Part shown: one piece after another, positions 1-12,273 of the stretch
Layout of the letters: each line of letters opens with the position of its first letter
How positions within the stretch are numbered: position 1 is the stretch's first letter
Assembly: GCA_037953625.1 (NCBI GenBank)
Contig: CM075651.1
Location: 136,800,501-136,864,500 of the forward strand
Direction of reading: 5' to 3'
Length of the DNA: 64,000 nucleotides
From: Crotalaria pallida
Taxonomy: Eukaryota; Streptophyta; Magnoliopsida; Fabales; Fabaceae
Translations under genes and position numbers: made by a program
Notes under the pieces: model-generated
Seen by the model: the letters and a program-made list of their open reading frames with translations, nothing else
Databases searched by the model: none
Told to the model about the DNA's origin: nothing

Positions 1-215
1 ACATGAGCAAAAGCGTAACAGTCATTCTAGTTTCGTGCATGCATTGAAGTTTGAATAATCCTTTTATAACTCCGTGCATAACTGTCACTTTGCTATAAGT
101 CCTAGGACTAGGAACTATAGGACGATAGTGTAACAATAAGGAAAGGAGAGCCGTCAAGTTAGTTTCATTTAGCAATTTTTTTTTCTCTTAAGTTATGTTT
201 TTTTAGGAAATTCAA

Positions 216-505
216 TACTCTCTCCAATTCGAATTATAAGGAATTTTAACTACTTTTATGCTTATTAAGGAGGTTAGTTGATTGTATTTAATTTTCTTAA
301 ATTTATAAAAAAAATAGAGGTATTTTTGTAAAGTAGTATTGGGAATGAAACAAAAATTAATTAAGATTACAATTTTCTAGAGATGTTTTATGAAAGTGAC
401 ATTGAGAATGAAACAAAATTTAAAAAAATTAGTTAGTTTTGCTTATATTTTAAACCAAGAGTAATATGTTTTTTGTTGCTTATAATTCGAGCCGGAAGGA
501 GTACT
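216..505. repeat. Stowaway-like MITE, diverged
   Basis: The left end reads ctctctccaattcgaattataag and the right end gcttataattcgagccggaaggag, which form an imperfect terminal inverted repeat around about 290 bp of AT-rich non-coding sequence. The CTCYCTCC / GGARGGAG ends resemble Stowaway-type MITEs. No coding potential. Exact ends are uncertain by a few bases. Confidence 0.5.
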
Positions 506-983
506 CATTTAAAATTTTTTTTCAAGCATATTCTTATTTAATTTATTATATTATCTTTTTTACTATTCATTTCTTCATCTCTTTTCGGCATAATTTTCGT
601 ACACTTATTATTATTTAAAAAATGATTTAGAAACCTACAAGTCTACAAACCTACATATAAGATTATGACACTTGTTATTTTTAAGTTTGAAAAAATTATA
701 TAAAAAAATTTAAATGACAAATGTCAAGATCCTAATGTGTAGGATGATGAGTAGGTCTCTTTATGTAAGTAAAGATCATTGCTCTATTTGTTTTCTTTCC
801 TCTTATGAAATGGGGTAATTTAATTTAGTCAAAATATATCAAATTCTTATATCATTTACTCATTTCTTAATCTATTTACAATAACCTAAAAACAAAAAAC
901 TTAACTTATGAAACGGAAGGAACAATAACCCTTATTCCTAACAATGCATGCATTCTTAATCTTTTAAAATTTTTATATTAAAT

Positions 984-1270
984 ACTCTCTTCAATCCTTA
1001 TTATAAGTTTTTTGACTAATTTTTACACCATTTAAAAAAGTTAGGACTAGTTAGTATTGTTAGTGGTATTGGAAATATAAATATTTGTATACTTTTTCAA
1101 AACTCAAAAGTACCCCGATAATTATTATTGGAAATCTAACGAGTGTTGAGTAAATAGGGGTGTTTATAGAAAATAAGTAATTAATGCAGTTGAAAATTGG
1201 AAATAAGGCTTATACTCCGTATTAAGGAAAGAAGACTTCAACGAGGCTTATATTTAGGACTAGAGGGACT
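984..1270. repeat. MITE, family shared with 62761-63025
   Basis: Inverted ends (actctcttcaatcc on the left, ggactagagggact on the right) enclose an interior nearly the same as that of 62761-63025. Both contain the stretch 'taattattattggaaatct' followed by 'tgttgagtaaatag'. This is a small non-autonomous DNA element family with at least three copies here (see also 61797). Confidence 0.6.
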
Positions 1271-1274
1271 ATTT

Positions 1275-1790
1275 TTATAGAGTAAAGATTATTGCTATTA
1301 AACAACAACCAACAATAATTATACAAAAAACAAGAGTTCAAATCAAATCGTATACTTAAAAAATTAATCTAAACTTTGATAAATTTTGTACTTCCTCGTA
1401 TATATGACTAAAAAATAATACTTTTTATCTGAGATATTCCTTATATTTATTTTATAGATAAATTAACATTTTTTTATATGATTAACAATTTTATTATGAT
1501 GAATTAAAATTAGACATTTTGATCTTTTTTGTTTGATAGTATTATGAACATAATTAATGATGATATCTTAACAGATTTAATGAAAGTACATGCAGATATT
1601 TTTCATCCCATAAGTACATGCGGAGTCATATATGTCTTAAGGGTAATAATTTTACATGTAGATAATATTTTGATTGGAGATAGTAATTTGGAAAACTTGA
1701 ATAATCTATTTAGTTTAAAAATGTAATATTTTTGTCGAGGATAATAATTTCACATGCATAGTTTAAAAATCATTATCCTCGAATCATTTA
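1275..1790 (-). mobile_element. Helitron remnant (minus orientation)
   Basis: Positions 1275-1530 align by eye with 14283-14530, the interior of the minus-strand Helitron at 14183-15664. Both carry 'taaagattattgctattaaa' style sequence and 'gagatattccttat'. The motif 'aggataataatttcacatg' at about 1738 also recurs inside the other Helitrons. Neither terminus is preserved, so this is a fragment. A 65-codon ORF here (1529-1726) resembles nothing and is not called. Confidence 0.45.
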
Positions 1791-2064
1791 TTTCATATTT
1801 TTACATATTTCATTCTAAATTCATAAGAATCCACGTTGTGTTTACTTATTTTATTAAAAATATTGACCGGAGTTTATCTAAGTTTCCAAGTGCTCTAAAA
1901 AATTAAAAAGAAAAATCAATCTAATCAATTACTACTCATACTTTTTTATTATTCCAAAATCTAAATCCTAACTATAAATTATTATTATCATTATCATAAA
2001 TGAAAAGATAAATAATTGATGCTAAATTATTTAAGAGAATTAAAGCAATTCAAATTCATTTACG

Positions 2065-2095
<31 letters not shown>

Positions 2096-2121
2096 TGAGA
2101 ATAAATTGATCACGTAACTAA

Positions 2122-2400
2122 TCTACTATCTATAAAGCTTATATAAATAGACATCTTTTCGAGTCATCGCATCTGCAGTTGAAGTTTTCCTTGCATTCGA
2201 GTGATTGCAGGTAACTAATAATTATCTCTAACCAAATTACAATTTGAAATTAAATAGATTATTCAAGTTTTTCAAATCATTATCCTCAATCATGGTTTTG
2301 TCTGCATGTGAAATCATTATCCTAACAAAAATATTAAAATTTGAAATTAAATAGATTATTCAAATTTTCTAAATCATCAAATTTAAGTCCCTTTGAGAAT
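2122..2400 (+). mobile_element. Helitron 5' end, truncated
   Basis: The terminus TCTACTATCTATAAAGC follows an A, as expected for Helitron insertion between A and T. It matches the 5' ends at 16051 and 16477. The following sequence (cttttcgag..., then 'taattatctctaaccaaatt' and 'caatttgaaattaaatagat') is the shared 5' region of this Helitron family. No hairpin plus CTAG 3' terminus follows before the CACTA element, so the copy is truncated. A short TA microsatellite (2066-2092) lies just upstream. Confidence 0.5.
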
Positions 2401-3671
2401 TAATTACATTATGCACCACAACATGAATGCGGGAAGAATACCAAGGCCAATGAAAAGGAAAACTTTGCAAATGAGTACTTTTGAATCAAATCATATGTTC
2501 TCTTTAAGACAATTAATTGTTTTCAAAAGTTTAGTGATTGATAATTAGTTTTTCCTTTTCAATGACCTTGGTAAGATAATCTGTGTACACGGAGTACATT
2601 CTCAAATTAACTTATTATGGTATGAATGAAGTTTGAATTGAAATGACACAATTCAGAGATTACTCAATTGATTTGGAAGCCCAATAAATGATACATGATT
2701 TATGAAAACAATAAAGAATAAGATTCTAAATCAATTGAGTCAACCAATTTGAAGAAGTTATAAATTAAATTTAAATCTAATTGAGAATGTAATCTGTCAT
2801 ACATAGAAGAAGCGGATATCACATATGGAGTCATAAGGTGGACGATGAGGAAGTTGGGGAATACATGACGTGAAGGTTCAATTGGACTGAAGGACTTTTC
2901 GTGAAGGTCCAGTGAAAACGTGAGTGATATGTGACTGGGTTGTGCTAATGAAACAACCGCGGGAACTGTCGCTGGGTGGAATTTTGATCTCCTAGGAAGG
3001 CATGGACTGGCCACCCATGTCGGGGGATTGGTTCCGCATCAACCACGATAGTTCTATCGGTCACAAAGTCACTTCGGGACCGGTTGAGGGTGGTTCCCTG
3101 CTATAGCCAACTTGGGCCCTCAACTCAAGTTGTACTGGACCGAGAAAGAAAAAGAGTGGTCAGTACTGTGCAAGCAATGGTGGAGGGACACTTACTCCCG
3201 GTTATGTCTTTCCCTGGAGTGGAGGGTGAAGTGAGGTATGAAATGAAAAGAATGATGAATGTCTCATACAACAATACTGAAAATGAGAAAAAGTGAAAGC
3301 CCAAAGTGGGGCAAGAGAAAAAGAAAGAAAGAGAAAAGAAAAAGAAAAGAGAATGAGCACGAATGTGAGGCGAAAAATGAAATGAGAAAAGAGAAAATGG
3401 TTTGCAAATGGAAAGTATTGGAAAAACTAAAAATGTGTTTGAAAAAGAATGATTTTGGCACCGGAAACCTACGAGAGCTCACTAGGAATTCAGTGCGAGA
3501 GAAAAAGAGAATACTTATCCACTTGTAAATAATTTACTTGGTGGCAAAAGAATGAAAGAGTGAATGAATGAATGAAAAGAAATTATGGAATTTGAAAGAG
3601 AAAGAGAAACCCTTAGTATTGAACTAACAAAAAGTGAAGATGAATGATATTTACATGAGTTTTGAAATAAT
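2401..3671. other. Intergenic DNA with no recognisable gene
   Basis: No convincing coding sequence. The part from 3000 to 3130 is less AT-rich (it includes 'gggaccggttgagggtggtt') and 3250-3430 is purine-rich; short ORFs there encode lysine-rich low-complexity sequence. It may be an eroded retrotransposon interior, but no protein domain is visible. The CACTA element at 3672 interrupts this DNA, which continues at 7963. Confidence 0.5.
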
Positions 3672-3697
3672 CACTAGTACAAAAAACACATTTTAGA

Positions 3698-4010
3698 CCA
3701 GTTGAAACAGACCGGTTCCGTGCGGAACCAGTCTCTTAATGGACATTTGTTAAAACTAGACTGGTTACTTTGTATAACCAGTCTGAAAATATAATAAATA
3801 AGACTGGTTCCTCAAGGAACCAGTCTCTTTTTGAGTCTTTTGTTAAAATCAGACTGGTTCCGTGCGGAACCAGTCTCATACCATAGTACAAATCAGATTG
3901 GTTCCTTAAGAAACCATTATCTTTAGACTGGTTCCATGCTGAACCGGTCTGAAATTGGCATTAAGTTCAAATGAGAGTGGTTTATTTAGACAACCAGTCT
4001 AAAAAATACA
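3698..4010. repeat. CACTA subterminal repeats, left
   Basis: Repeated 10-14 bp motifs of the type AGACTGGTTCC / GGAACCAGTCT occur about ten times in both orientations, with single-base variants (accggttcc, actggttat). They mirror the right-end cluster and are expected to act as transposase binding sites (family knowledge). Confidence 0.85.
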
Positions 4011-4058
4011 TTACAAAAGTCCTACCCTAAACCTAAAACATTTGTGTATGTTTCCTTA

Positions 4059-4369
4059 CTCTCTCTGTCTCTCACACCCTCACGGACCCGACGGCGCATA
4101 ACCCTCCTCCGTCAGCCACCATCTGATCGTCGCAGGCTCGCAGCCGCCATCTGTTCGCTCGTCGCTCGTGGGTCGTGGCTGATCTCGTCGCTCCTCACTC
4201 GTGGGTCGTGGCTGCTGTTCTCTCGTCGCACGCCGCTGTTCGCTCGTCGCCGAGGAGAAGAGGTCGCCGCTGTTCGCTCGTGGCGGTTTGGTTCTTCTCC
4301 GTCGTAGCTGTTCGGTCACCGGCTCGCCGCTACACGGTCTTCTCCGTCGGTCTCTCTGTCTCTCACACT
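4059..4369. other. GC-rich captured or UTR-like segment inside the CACTA element
   Basis: A GC-rich block rich in CGTCGC / CTCGTCGC motifs contrasts sharply with the AT-rich surroundings. It is bounded by two direct copies of 'ctctctgtctctcacac' (about 4059 and 4353). Three frames are open for 77-87 codons on the two strands, but they are arginine/serine-rich and resemble no family. It could be a captured first exon or 5' UTR. Its source is not recognised. Confidence 0.4.
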
Positions 4370-5574
4370 CAAAGTAGTTTTTTATTTTTTATTTTTTTTT
4401 TAAAATGAGGTACTACTCACCACCGCTAATGTCACTCACCATCGCGGCTCACTTAATCCCCAATTGTGATTATGTGTTTATTAAGTTCCCAATTGACTTT
4501 GTGAAATGGTTTATTTGCATTTTGTGGATTTATGTGTGAAATTAGGTTCCCAATTTTTATTCTTTCACTGATCAGATTATGTTTTTGTTGTAAAAAACTA
4601 ATAGGGGTATCTGCAGCAAACGGCTTAGGAGGATGCAAAGAGGTTAGTTTCTGATTTTGCATTTACTGAACTATTGCATAAATTAGTTTCCCACTTTTTA
4701 TTCATTCACTACAAGAGAGTGAGGGTTTTCTTGTAGTTATTGATGAGAATTTTTTTCACTATATGCATGTACTGAACTTTATACATGTTTCTGACATCAA
4801 TATCCGACTTTTCAATTAAGCAACAACTTCCACTTATTGGTAAATTCCCACTAAATTGTCTAACTCCAATTTACAGTTATACAAAGCACTGGTTTTTACA
4901 TTGATCTGTTTGATCCAATTCTAGTCATTGAATAAAAATAATGCCTTATTTATTTGATGAGTTGAACATGTTTGCAGCTGCACTATCTTGTTGGAATATG
5001 ATTTTTCTTTGTAATAAGTCTGCTATGTCTCATGTGTGATGTGATCTTTGTTGGTATTTTAAGCATTTTGGGTAATATTGATTTGGTAATTATACAATCC
5101 TATATTAACACCAAATCTTATATGAAAAGCTAATCTTATGGAATTGCCTTTTTGTTACTATTTGCAGGTGAGTCACTTTCAACAAAGCTTATGGTCAATT
5201 AATAAGATGCAAACATGTTCCAGGGACGAAAAATACAAGTGCGGTAAGTGATTAGGATTGAATTGTGAAGTTTAGTGTTGTTCTTTTTTTCCCTTTATTT
5301 ATTTTTTCAGAAGAACAAATTCATTAAGAGGAAGTGAAGAGTAGTACAACCATATTAAAAATAAAACAACCGATGAAAAGAGAAAGCATCAATGGAGAAA
5401 AGCTCCCCTATCCCTTTGCATATCTTTTGAGAATACTCTTAAAAAGACTTATGCTTAGCACCAAAGAGAATCCCGTTACCTAATCTTACTCCTCATAGGT
5501 TACATACATTTGAAACAAGTGATGAAATCTTATGCGCATCATGGGTAACATATATTTATCTTATTCTTCTACAG

Positions 5575-6670
5575 GTCTCTTTAGTTCTCAGAGGTGCAAA
5601 TGACTACGTGCTTGATGAGATGGATAGAGCTCTGCATGATGCATTGTCAATTGTCAAGAGAACTCTTGAATCAAATACGCACGGTAACATGCTTTCATTA
5701 GCTTTTGATCCTACTTTGACTGAAGTTGACCTGTTTTTTCAAATTTCAGTTTATGAAATGATTTCTTTTTGTTTGAGTTTCATAATATAATTTCTCTTCT
5801 TTGTTCTTTTATGGTTGACTTTTAGTGGCTTTTGCGTGTCCTTGTGCTGTTGAATGTATACCTGATCATTTTAGTAGGGTAGGCTTACTTTGAAGCACAT
5901 ACTATCACGTGTATGCCTTTCTTTGTATGTATATATGCATATATATATTTATTATTGTAGACTTGTAGTTTATGGTGTTAACTGAATAGGAATAAATTAA
6001 CTCACTTAAATGGACAAAATAAAAGATGAACGTAGAAAATTAAATTATTTTACTTTTTGTTGTCACTATTGGGTCATCTTAATGGTGACATTAAAATTTG
6101 AGGAAAGAATTCTGCAGGAGGCAGCCAACGTTTGTGGCTACTTTTATTTATTTATTTTTTAAAATTAATTTCCTATTCATCTACCTTCTTTTTTATGCTT
6201 GATTTTCCATGTATAAATTTTCAGGTGGTAGCCGATGGAGGTGCTGTTGAAGCTGCATTATCAGTTTATTTGGAGTATCTTGCTACAACTTTAGGATCCC
6301 GGGAGCAGTTGGCTATAGCAGAATTTGCTGAATCTCTGTTAATCATTTCGAAGGTAAGACAAGAGACTAAGGCTAAGGTTTTAGGTTATATATAGTGTAA
6401 GTGTTAGTCTATTGGGGGGCCTCCAGTGGGTGGGGGCGTTAAAGAGGTAAAAAAATTAGCTGTCTAACTACTACATTTTTTATAACTAGTGTCTCTTTAA
6501 TAAATACGTCCTAATTTCCTTTCATTTTAGTGCAAAAACAATGTTGATGACATGCATGTGTTGCAGGTGCTTTCTGTCAATGCTGCTAAGGATGCCACTG
6601 AGCTGGTTGCAAAATTACGGGCTTACCACCATACAGCACAAACCAAAGCTGATAAGAAAGATTTATCAAG
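5575..6670 (+). pseudogene. Captured fragment of T-complex protein 1 subunit alpha (CCT1)
   Basis: Three exon-like pieces survive with introns between them. Exon a (5575-5683) encodes VSLVLRGANDYVLDEMDRAL and continues to ESNTHG. Exon b (6225-6353) encodes VVADGGAVEAALSVYLEYL and continues to SLLIISK. Exon c (6567-6670) encodes VLSVNAAKDATELVAKL followed by RAYHHTAQTKADKK. Each is preceded by AG and followed by GT. Order and sequence match the C-terminal part of the chaperonin ring subunit CCT alpha, a cytosolic folding ATPase for actin and tubulin. The equatorial-domain GGGAVE motif reads DGGAVE here and the usual IIPK reads IISK, so the copy has drifted. The N-terminal two thirds and the C-terminus are missing. 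It lies wholly inside the CACTA element, so it is a transduplicated fragment, not the functional locus. Confidence 0.9.
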
Positions 6671-7519
6671 GTATTTACTTATAAGTAAATTGTTTCCTTA
6701 ACTCCCTTATTGGATACTTGGGAGGTTTATGGCAGTATTTAGAATTTATCTTTGTTCATGTGTCATTATATTCTTCATCTGTTGTATTTTCCCCCAAAGC
6801 ATGTAGGGATGAAAGTGCAAAACTTCATGTGACAAGAAGGAATTATATTACTGTTAGTATACTTCATGTGACTAGTTATACAAAATAACTTCTTCTTTTA
6901 TGTTATTTCAAATTCTAAGCTTGTTCCATGTCGTTTGTTCACTGTTTTAATGACATGAAGGAGAATAGTTGCATGTGATTCACTTTGTTCCCACCTTTTG
7001 ATTTGTTCCTTGGATTGTATGATGCTAGGAGAATAGTTGTGATTTGTGTTATAATTGTGTTTCAAATTCTAAGCTTCTTCTTTTATGTTATTTCAAATTC
7101 TATGCAGGAATGTTGCAGGAATAATGTATACTTGGCGATCAAAATATAAGGTGGCTGGACAGTGGAGCTTATAAAAGGAAATGTTGCTAGGTTGCAGAAT
7201 ATAAGTAGTTAAAGGAAATGTTGCTAAGTTGCAAAATATAATTATTTTTTATAAGACTTATGTTAGTTTCATTTTGTGTAGAATCCTGCAACATATAACA
7301 TGGAATGTTGCAGGTTGCTAGACAGGTTCTTTTTTAGGAATTTCGCAAGAATCTCATTTTGTGTAGATTATGTTAGTTTCATTGAGCATAGGACGTTGAT
7401 CAAACTTGTAGTAGAAATACATACATATATATAACGTGGTTGTTATAATATAATTTTAGCATCTAGTTATTATTTATTAGTTTTATTATATTTTATATTC
7501 ATGTGTTTTTTTAATTGAG

Positions 7520-7935
7520 ATCGGTTAAAAACACTAAATAAGACTGGTTCAAAATTTAAATGAGACCGGTCCAAAACATTCTGGTTAAAAATTTAATTGA
7601 GGCCGGTTCAAAATGCTCAATCAGACTGGTTATTTTTAAATTTTCAGACCGGTTCAAAATCTCAATCAGACTGGTTATTTTTGAATTTTCAGACCGGTTC
7701 AAAATCTCAATTAGACTGGTTTTTTTAAATTTTCAGACCGGTTCAAAATCTCAATCAGACCGGTTCAAAATCTCAATCAGACTGGTTATTTTTCATTTTC
7801 AGACCTGTTAGAAACCAGTCTGTTTAGTTGGGAACCAGACCGGTTCGGAACCAGTCTCATTTAAAGGCATAGCAATAAGACCGCCACTTTTGAGACTGGT
7901 TAAAAACCAATCTCAAATGGGGTGCGGAACCGGTC
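7520..7935. repeat. CACTA subterminal repeats, right
   Basis: Tandem and inverted copies of 'agaccggttcaaaatctcaat' style units and 'cagactggttattttt' recur about every 20-40 bp up to the right end of the element. An 83-codon ORF here (7560-7811) is only translation of this repeat (reiterated SIRLVIF / FQTGSKS) and is not a gene. Confidence 0.85.
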
Positions 7936-7959
7936 TGAAATGACTTATATGTAGTAGTG

Positions 7960-10139
7960 AATAAGACATTGGTATGAAGTGTGAAGACTTAATCTAGATA
8001 GCAATGACTATTATCATTAATGGATTATAAGATTGGGACGAATCACCCCAATACTTATATTCATTTGGAGATAATGTCATCGAAATCTAGAAGTTTGAAC
8101 ACCTCATATGAAAGAATGAGTAAATGTTATTACAGATGGTGCTAGTTCCTCTTACCCTTCTTACTTTTTGATATTTGGTATTCATAAAAACATATATGAA
8201 ATGGAAGTAACAAGAGTGGTGTCGAAATAAATCGAAGGAATAGAGTATCATGCATATATAGATTGCATTGGTAATTACATGAGTATAGAATTAAGAATCA
8301 ATTAAGTGTTTATGATAAAATGAAAGCACGAATTCAACTAATGAAATATGAAATTGATTAAAATAAAGTTTTCAATATATTTGGATAAAGTCAAATTGAT
8401 TATGAGTGAACGTCATGTCATCCCTTTGGATCCGAAGATGCCAAGTAGTGAACATAGACCACAAGGCAGCACCATATTTTTTCATGGTTTTTTAAGTAGA
8501 GATTAGTTCCCAGCCCTCAAATATTAGTCTCAGTTTTCATTTTAATCGGGAAAATATCAAAATGTCTCTCTTCTCTTTTTTTTCAACCATTTTTCCATTT
8601 CAAATCCAATACCCCAAAACCCACACTCATTTACCTTCCATGTTTCACCATTCACCCTCCACCTTCTCACCTTCCACCACTTTCAAGGGGATGGTCACAC
8701 CAATAGCACATGCAACTTTAATTTCTTCTTTTTTCTATTTTTTTAATTGAAGTTATTCCGACAAGTCAATGTTGGAATTTTATTATTATTCCAACATGTC
8801 AGAATTTTTAAGAAGATTTCTCTAAGTGTTTTTCGAGATACTTCTATTGGAAAAATATAATTTTTATGTATATTTTTTTATGCCAAAATAGGTTCTCGTG
8901 CTTAAAAAATTATGTTTCAATAAATTCTGATACTTCCGTGTCAAAATTTTATCTTTCCTAGATTGGTTCGTCGGAATTTACTAGAAGCATGAAAGGAGGT
9001 AATAAAACAAAGACGATGAACACAAAGATAAGACAATTAACACATAAAAAAACGAAAAAGACCTAAAACTACTAAACACATGAAACCCCAAAAGAAAACA
9101 ACCTATTAAATCTTACCCTAAAAATAATTAACAAACTCTAAGAATAGAATCTTAACACAATGGAAGCAGTGAAGGTATCTGCTGGGCGGCGGGCGGCGGG
9201 CGGCGGAGAGAAAAGAAAGGGAAAAAGAGGGAAGAAAAATGGAATTTGTGAAATTTTGAATATATGAAAGCATAATTGAAAATTAAAAAAAAAAAAAAAT
9301 GAAAGCTTAAGGCTAATAATTGAGAGTTGTGGACTAAGAAGACTCTTTGAAGGAAACAACTGAGTGCCCATGAAAAGCCTCCACGATGCAAGATGCTTGA
9401 GGCTGAAAGAATTTGAATCCATGAATAAAACATAGCCCACCTACGCAATTTTCACCACTGGGCACAATAGGAATATATGATTTGTGCGGTTCCACCCTCG
9501 CATTACAAATAGAATTAGTTATTGACCTGTGCACACCCGTTGGATCTGACATAAGCTTTTCACAAACATTGAGTATAAACGTAAAATTAATGATATTGAA
9601 AATATAAATATTTGATTTTTTAAAATTATCTTTATAATTATTATTGTGATTATTAAAAGTATGAGCATTGATTTTTTCGAAGGGTTGAATATGATTAGGG
9701 TCTTGTTAATAAGTACCCTTAAGGCACTTGTTAAGGTTGCTTGAACTAGTAAAACAATTATAGATAGATGGACATTATATCTAAAATCCCAAAAATCACA
9801 TTTTTCTATGACAAAATACTACTTTTAACTTCTTAACAAGTGCTCTTAAGGCATTTAGGGCACTTATTAACATTTTCCATATGATTATTGTTTACTGAGG
9901 AATGCTTATTGATATATTATATTTGGAACATGATTAAATTACAATTTATTTTATGCAACCTTTTATTTCTTAGACAAACTCAAATTGATCACACAACAGT
10001 TTATTCAAACATCGAATATCAACCTTTCTTGGATACTAGCATAACTCAGTTACTTCCTTCGTCCTCTGCAATTCCCTTTAAACTTATCCTTCTAGTCTAT
10101 TCTTAGGTATTCAACCAAGTGTATATATGCTTCAGCCTT
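7960..10139. other. Intergenic DNA, no gene seen
   Basis: AT-rich sequence continuing the DNA interrupted by the CACTA element. It contains the first copy of the duplicated block described at 8389. A short GC-rich patch at 9178-9205 (repeated ggcgggc) stands out. ORFs at 9138-9552 on the minus strand are hydrophobic, low-complexity and without family resemblance. Confidence 0.5.
8389..9580. repeat. Duplicated intergenic block, copy 1
   Basis: Segments at 8389-8485, 9345-9520 and 9540-9570 recur in the same order and strand at 12153-12245, 13713-13865 and 14130-14165. Examples are 'catgtcatccctttggatcc' / 'catgtcattcctttggatcc' and 'cctccacgatgcaagatgct' in both. Spacing differs because the second copy took up a MITE, a PIF-type MITE and a SINE. 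This is an old direct duplication about 4 kb apart. Confidence 0.7.
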
Positions 10140-11147
10140 TTTCAATTTTCATTATCTCATTAATGGTCTTTATCTTGTGCATCACCAAATGGTTGGTGAA
10201 CTTCCCAGGTTTGAGTGCCATCATGAGCAAATGTACCGCAACTGACAATTCGACGTTGACAAATACTCGATGTTGAACTGCATAAGAAAGTCCCTCAAAG
10301 ATTCTCCTTTCTCCTGTTTGATATGGGAAAGGTGATGCTCAGACATCGGTTGTGCCTTGCTAGTCGTGAAGTGTCTAAGGAACTTGGCAGCCAAATCTTT
10401 CCAACAACCAATCAAATTTGGCTTTAGCTTGGAATACCATCACAATGCTACCTTCTTCAGAGTTAGCGAGAACGTCATACACTTATAGGCCTCTCTGACT
10501 CCCCAATAAGTCATTGTTAGAAGGAAGCTATCCACACATTCCTATAGATCAATGTTCCCATAATACGGCTCCACATTTGCTGGGGCTTTGTGATTTTGGG
10601 GCATCGGATAAGCCATTGTGGCTTCATTAAACGGATGATCGGCACTCTCACCCTCTTCCTAACTCAACTTCAACAGCACTTCCATACTCCCTTCCTTTTG
10701 TCCTAAAGAAGTTGCTCCTCTCTTCAATTCAGTAATCAACTTATCTTGAGCATCTAAACGCTCCCTCAAATGCAGAAGCTCCGCATCCAAATTGGGTCTT
10801 CTCTTTGAACGTCCATCAGATGATCCTCTACTTTCATGATGGAAGCGCGAGGGGATTCCCTTTCTGTGGGGGGGGGCATTGTCTCAACTTTTCTCGATCA
10901 TTTTGAGTGAGACCTTTCTGCTTTAAGTGTTCAGCTTCCTATCGTTCCCCCTCATGACGTCTCCTACCTTCACTCAAATGTTCCCTCAATTCAAAATGGT
11001 GAGAAGTTGCCCTACCATTACGTAAACGATCCCTAAAGTTCACGCCACCATGATGGTTTGACTTCATCTGTTCGTCGTTTGATCGTTTATCCATCTCCAA
11101 ATAGTGGGTGGTGGAAATAAGTTTCTCGCTCCCACTGTGGTCGCCAA
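10140..11147 (-). pseudogene. Degenerate Ty3/gypsy gag remnant
   Basis: Read on the minus strand, 10221-10415 encodes WKDLAAKFLRHFTTSKAQP and then LSHIKQEKGESLRDFLMQFN, the conserved pattern of the retrotransposon gag domain (W.dLa..F..hF...., l..ikQ..gEsLrdf..rFn). Further minus-strand sequence up to about 11100 is gag-like in several frames, with stops and frameshifts (for example TMTYWGVREAYKCMTFSLTL). The leader at 11132-11147 reads TTGGCGACCACAGTGG, the kind of post-LTR motif found after gypsy 5' LTRs. No protease, reverse transcriptase or integrase follows to the left, so the element is truncated and dead. Confidence 0.8.
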
Positions 11148-11845
11148 TGTTGTGGGATTATCCCACGTGTACCAGTCAAGCCAGCTTGTTGATGTATGAC
11201 AACGGTGATGGGACCTCAATTAGAGGACTCCGTCAGCCAAGTCAAGGACTTTGGGTGTGTGTATTTGCATGAAAGGTTAATTGTCGTACCTTTGCGTCTT
11301 ACCTGCCTTTATAGGCTGGGGTGTTATGGCCCGTTTATGGTGGTCCCGAGATTCCTGCCAGCGGTGGTCTTCCTGGTGATGGTTACTGGAGAGAAAATAT
11401 CCATTGTCTTCTAAACGGATAGTTCGTTAACCAGAGATCCAACGTTCCTTTATTGCAAGTATCCAGTTCTCCGGATCCACGGGTTTAGGGTCTCGTGGAC
11501 CATCCCCTAACTGGGCCGGTATACCAATAATATAGGGTCAATGTTCCGTCTGCTAATCTGATCATCATGGGCCGTTAATCTGGTAAACCGGTATACTGGT
11601 AACATGGGGTCAACAGTCCATCTGTTACTTACTCAATGTACCAGTGATAAGAGGTCCATTTAGCCCTTTTCGTTATTTAAGCCTATACTGTCGTTAAGCC
11701 TTTATTTCGGATTCCGTTTAACCGAATAACCAAGTAGTGGTTGCTGAACCATTGATCCTGATTGTATTGGTTAAGTTAAGGGAATTCTTGCTGAGCCATT
11801 AAACCGGCTAACATGTTAATCGGTCAGGAGCTGTTTAACCTATTA
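11148..11845 (-). repeat. LTR remnant of the gag-bearing element
   Basis: Immediately outside the leader motif the sequence starts (plus strand) TGTTGTGGGATTATCC; on the minus strand the repeat ends in CACAACA, as an LTR should. The following 700 bp is less AT-rich and distinct from its surroundings, with repeated 'accggtataccggtaa'-like motifs. The far end and a TSD were not found, and no second LTR lies in the window. The outer boundary is an estimate. Confidence 0.5.
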
Positions 11846-12273
11846 ATTGCACAAAATAAAAGCTGATTAATTTTAAATTGAAGCCATTAATTATAATTCA
11901 AAAGCTATGATTAATTGTTTTTGTTTCTCACATCTTTCTTACTCACATATATTTATTTCTTTAGTCCCTTAATATAAGATATTTTATGAGATTTCATGTT
12001 CATTATTAAAAATGTCAACTAATCTTATTTTTTTATTAACAAAAAATCTTTATAATAGAGTACTAAAAATATTCAACTCATTATAAAAGATTATAAGATT
12101 GTTAGGAGATGCTTAGAAAAGCACTTATTGAGGAGGCCTTAAAACCAACCAAGTCAAATTGATTGTGAGAGAACATCATGTCATTCCTTTGGATCCAATG
12201 ATCCATGCCAAGTGAACATGGACCACAAGGCTGCTCCATATTTTCAACGAAGGGAATTTATTTTTTTTAATAT

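Larger units (their letters stand above)
3672..7959. mobile_element. Non-autonomous CACTA (En/Spm) transposon with captured gene fragments
   Basis: The left end is CACTAGTAC and the right end, read on the minus strand, is CACTACTACAT. Both start with the CACTA signature. The element is flanked by an exact 3-bp duplication AAT (3669-3671 and 7960-7962), the TSD length of the superfamily. Both ends carry clusters of AGACTGGTTCC-like subterminal motifs in both orientations (about 3698-4010 and 7520-7935), which in this superfamily are transposase binding sites. No transposase is encoded in the 4288 bp, so movement would need a protein from elsewhere. The interior holds a GC-rich segment and three exons of a CCT alpha gene, making it a Pack-CACTA type element. 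Confidence 0.93.

Noticed and set aside
3259..3528. Lysine/glutamate-rich ORFs on both strands
   Set aside because: Low-complexity purine-rich DNA; both strands are open, and no domain is visible.
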